NCBI GenBank assembly: GCA_036925085.1
Contig: JAUPFP010000038.1
Location: 2,021,671-2,085,670 of the forward strand
Source of the DNA: Brachycybe producta
Lineage: Eukaryota > Arthropoda > Diplopoda > Playtdesmida > Andrognathidae
Direction: 5' to 3'
DNA: 64,000 bases
Shown here: positions 61,607 to 64,000 of the stretch, piece after piece
How positions within the stretch are numbered: the stretch's first letter is position 1
Layout of the letters: each line of letters opens with the position of its first letter
Made by a program: the position numbers and the translations under genes
The notes under the pieces: model-generated
Database searches by the model: none
Told to the model about the DNA's origin: nothing
What the model saw: only the letters and a program-made list of their open reading frames with translations

Positions 61607-61885
61607 TCATAATAAAGAAGAAGAAAAAATGAAAGAAAAAAAAAAGGTGAAAAGAGTTTTGTTTAAAAAAGTGTGCCTAAAAACAAAGATGTTAACTTCC
61701 AATAAACTGGCAATATCTAGAATGATGCCCTCTTTGCGTGTAAAACTAAGTGAACAATTAGGACACACACCATAATGATGATGATGGCAACGACGACGAG
61801 TTGCATTTTCAGCAACAAACCATGAAATTACTGGTAATGGAGGTCGTCGTTTGCAGATAACCTCTTCTTCCATTTTTGCAAACAT
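61607..61885 (-). CDS. Possible coding exon, unrecognised
   Basis: The first half of this 92-codon frame is protein-like: MFAKMEEEVICKRRPPLPVI, then SWFVAENATRRRCHHHHYG and VCPNCSLSFTRKEG. The CPNC and the earlier Cys/His run suggest a small metal-binding loop, but no family is recognised. The second half becomes Phe-rich and intron-like. No convincing splice site was found, so the coding extent is unknown. Confidence 0.25.
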   Translation of the reverse strand: MFAKMEEEVICKRRPPLPVISWFVAENATRRRCHHHHYGVCPNCSLSFTRKEGIILDIASLLEVNIFVFRHTFLNKTLFTFFFSFIFSSSLL

Positions 61886-62068
61886 AAACCCAGAAGAAGA
61901 AAAAAAAAGCTAGAAAATATTATTTTTTCTTCTTCCTTGTCTTCTTTTGGGGTCTGGTCCTGTTTATTATGTCTATATAATCTTAAGTAGGCTGCATGCC
62001 ATGGGTGTTAATAGAGGCGTCATCATCAAACATAGAAGACAGTCTGGGTTCTTTTTTGTGTGTTTCAG

Positions 62069-62219
62069 AAAGGTTCCTAACATAACTACTTTAAGTCGTT
62101 TATTTGAGCAGACATTTGGTGGAGGGAAAGCTTTGGTCGAATCTCAACACAAATACAATAAAAACGAGCAATTTCCATTTTTTTTATCTTTGGCATCTAA
62201 TGAAGTGATCCCTATATAA
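62069..62219 (+). CDS. Possible terminal exon, unrecognised
   Basis: A good acceptor (TTTTTTGTGTGTTTCAG, ending 62068) precedes 50 open codons to TAA. The peptide includes KVPNITTLSRLFEQTFGGGK and ALVESQHKYNKNEQFPFF. There are no domain motifs and no partner exon. It lies only 180 bases from the opposite-strand candidate at 61885. Confidence 0.25.
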
Positions 62220-62614
62220 TATGCGTAGTGGCAAATATCATATATTTCTTATCAGTTAATGAAGTCCGGTATAAAAATGAAAATAAAAACTTGAACTAGA
62301 TATTGTGAAGAACTTTTGCCTTTGTAAACAGAGACAAAATTCCTAAGAAAAAAATCTGAAAATAGCTACTATTGTAAGAATCAACAAGGTTCAACGAAAT
62401 CCGAAAGATTTGTTTTAAAAAAAAATCAGATATGACTGGCTATATGCTTTTTTGCTAGACGATAACCGTTTGAATCTAATTGTTTTAGGCCCTATACCTA
62501 ATAGATATATTAATATATGGAAAGGCTAATAAAAGATTGCATTGTTTGAATGCAAAAGACATGTTGCATTACATGAACTCTGTACAGTAATTATTAGGGC
62601 TCTAATTTTTTTAT

Positions 62615-62912
62615 AAAATATCAAGCAAATGTTTCCCAATGTGTGGCCCAAGAGCCAATTCTGAAGAAACAGTTCCATTTAGATCAACCAACAATGATGG
62701 TTTTTTTCAATCAAAAACACTAATTAGAAGCTAGAACTCTAGTTGACACTGATAGTAACCATACGTCTAGCCTCTAACCAGCCTTTTCAAATAGACAAAA
62801 AGCATATTTGCAATTACTTGCTCTAATGATGATGATTACTTCACAACATGCATTTGAGTCATAAATTGAGAAACATTTGCTTTATATTGCATACAAATCC
62901 GAACTCTAGTCT
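62615..62912 (-). mobile_element. Diverged copy of the 37.9 kb MITE
   Basis: Inverted relative to 37920-38204. Matching text includes TTGTTGGTTGATC, GGCCCA, TTGAGAAACATTTG and ATTGCATACAAATCCGAAC. The ends are decayed. Confidence 0.5.
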
Positions 62913-64000
62913 TTCTACTGCTTAATTCTTTAAAAGCAGTTCACTTTGTAGAATAGAATTTTAAATCATCTATTATGAGCATTCTTTTATGTAGTAAGCT
63001 CAAATCACGCAGGTGGGATTGTGGTTTGATTCATTTTGCTAGGTAAATTATTTAAATGCATTTTATACCATTTATACGTACGTATAGACAACTCTCACCA
63101 AAACTATCCAAGTCCTCATTAAAAAAATATATTTTTCATTCAAAAGAAATTCATTTAAAAAAATTGTAAAATATGCAAATAAACAAAAAACTTGAAAGAA
63201 AATCCTTCATTTAGCTCTATACAAAAAAAAATAGAAAAAAGAAAGAAAACGTAATACGTAGCACACTTTATTATTACATTCCATTTATCTTGAAAAGACA
63301 GAATGAGTGTCTTTTAAGTTTTATTTCAAAAGAAAAATGTCTTTGTGTAACAAAAAACCCTCCTGATATCAGAGTCAACTTAATAAAGACAAAAAAAAAA
63401 CCTCGCGAAACCAAGAAATAAACACAAGAAGAAAAATAAAAAAACGCTTTTCATCTATTTATCTCCTCCTACCTCAAAAAAAAAACACTATTCATTTTTA
63501 CGCAACTTACCATTGTTTTATTATATTCTTAAACTAAACCAAACTCCGACAATTTTTTTTTATTTTTCTCTACTCATCATACAAATAATAAGACAATCAA
63601 AATATGTCCCCCAAAAATGAAAGTAATGAAAAGCTCTTTTATGCAAACATATGCATATCTTATTTTGTTTTTATTTTTAGTTTATAAAACTTATGTAATC
63701 TCCCTTTGGCTATTCAAGTCTTTAGTAAAGAATATCTACATTATATTGTAGGACCTAAATTATATTTTAAAAAAAACCTGTTTTGCTTTATTAAGAAATT
63801 CATCTAAAATTTCTCTTTTGAAAATTAGCTGAAAAACTACTGGTATTTTAAACGTATAAACCAACCATAATAAAGTAGTAATTATTAATTACACATTTGG
63901 TGGAAACAAATCACACATGCGACTCTGAAGTAGCTGAAAAAATTGCTCATCAATATAATTATCTAAGCTTAGCTATACAAAAAGAGATTAAACTCATTTA
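62913..64000. other. AT-rich non-coding region to the right edge
   Basis: No gene or defined repeat is recognised. Confidence 0.4.

Overview
The window looks like AT-rich nuclear DNA from an invertebrate, probably a protostome. Genes have short spliced introns (59-190 bases in most of the best gene) and canonical GT-AG junctions, and the rest is dominated by microsatellites, homopolymers and many small transposons. A tincar-like gene, best known from insects, makes an arthropod plausible, but the species cannot be fixed from the sequence alone.

Only the first 16 kb is clearly genic, and all recognised genes lie on the minus strand. From left to right: the first coding exon of a deltex-like gene (634-856, WWE domain; the rest runs off the left edge); a complete ten-exon gene for negative elongation factor A, NELF-A (3757-7379), whose exon phases close into 555 codons including the stop; and the last three coding exons of a tincar-like multi-pass membrane protein (12198-15777), whose 5' exons I could not find. 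The three genes have unrelated roles (Notch signalling, Pol II pausing, membrane protein) and are simply neighbours.

From 16 kb to the right edge I see no convincing multi-exon gene. A few short exon-like islands have coding-like composition and, in some cases, plausible splice sites: 39396-39495 (+), 54863-54979 (+), 62069-62219 (+), 61607-61885 (-) and 16968-17210 (-). They are reported with low confidence.

The most informative material is the repeat landscape. A Helitron-like family has a 3' hairpin followed by CTAG, and one copy is nested inside an older hairpin repeat, which dates the two and fixes the boundary. Other families are hAT-like short elements, a fold-back mariner-like remnant interrupted by another inverted-repeat element, decayed non-LTR retrotransposon pieces, a probable tRNA-derived SINE, a 701-base long-inverted-repeat element filled with CCCATGGGC-type repeats, a 193-base tandem array, and an almost perfect 25-base-stem hairpin. 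I found no CRISPR array, operon, rRNA or bacterial feature.
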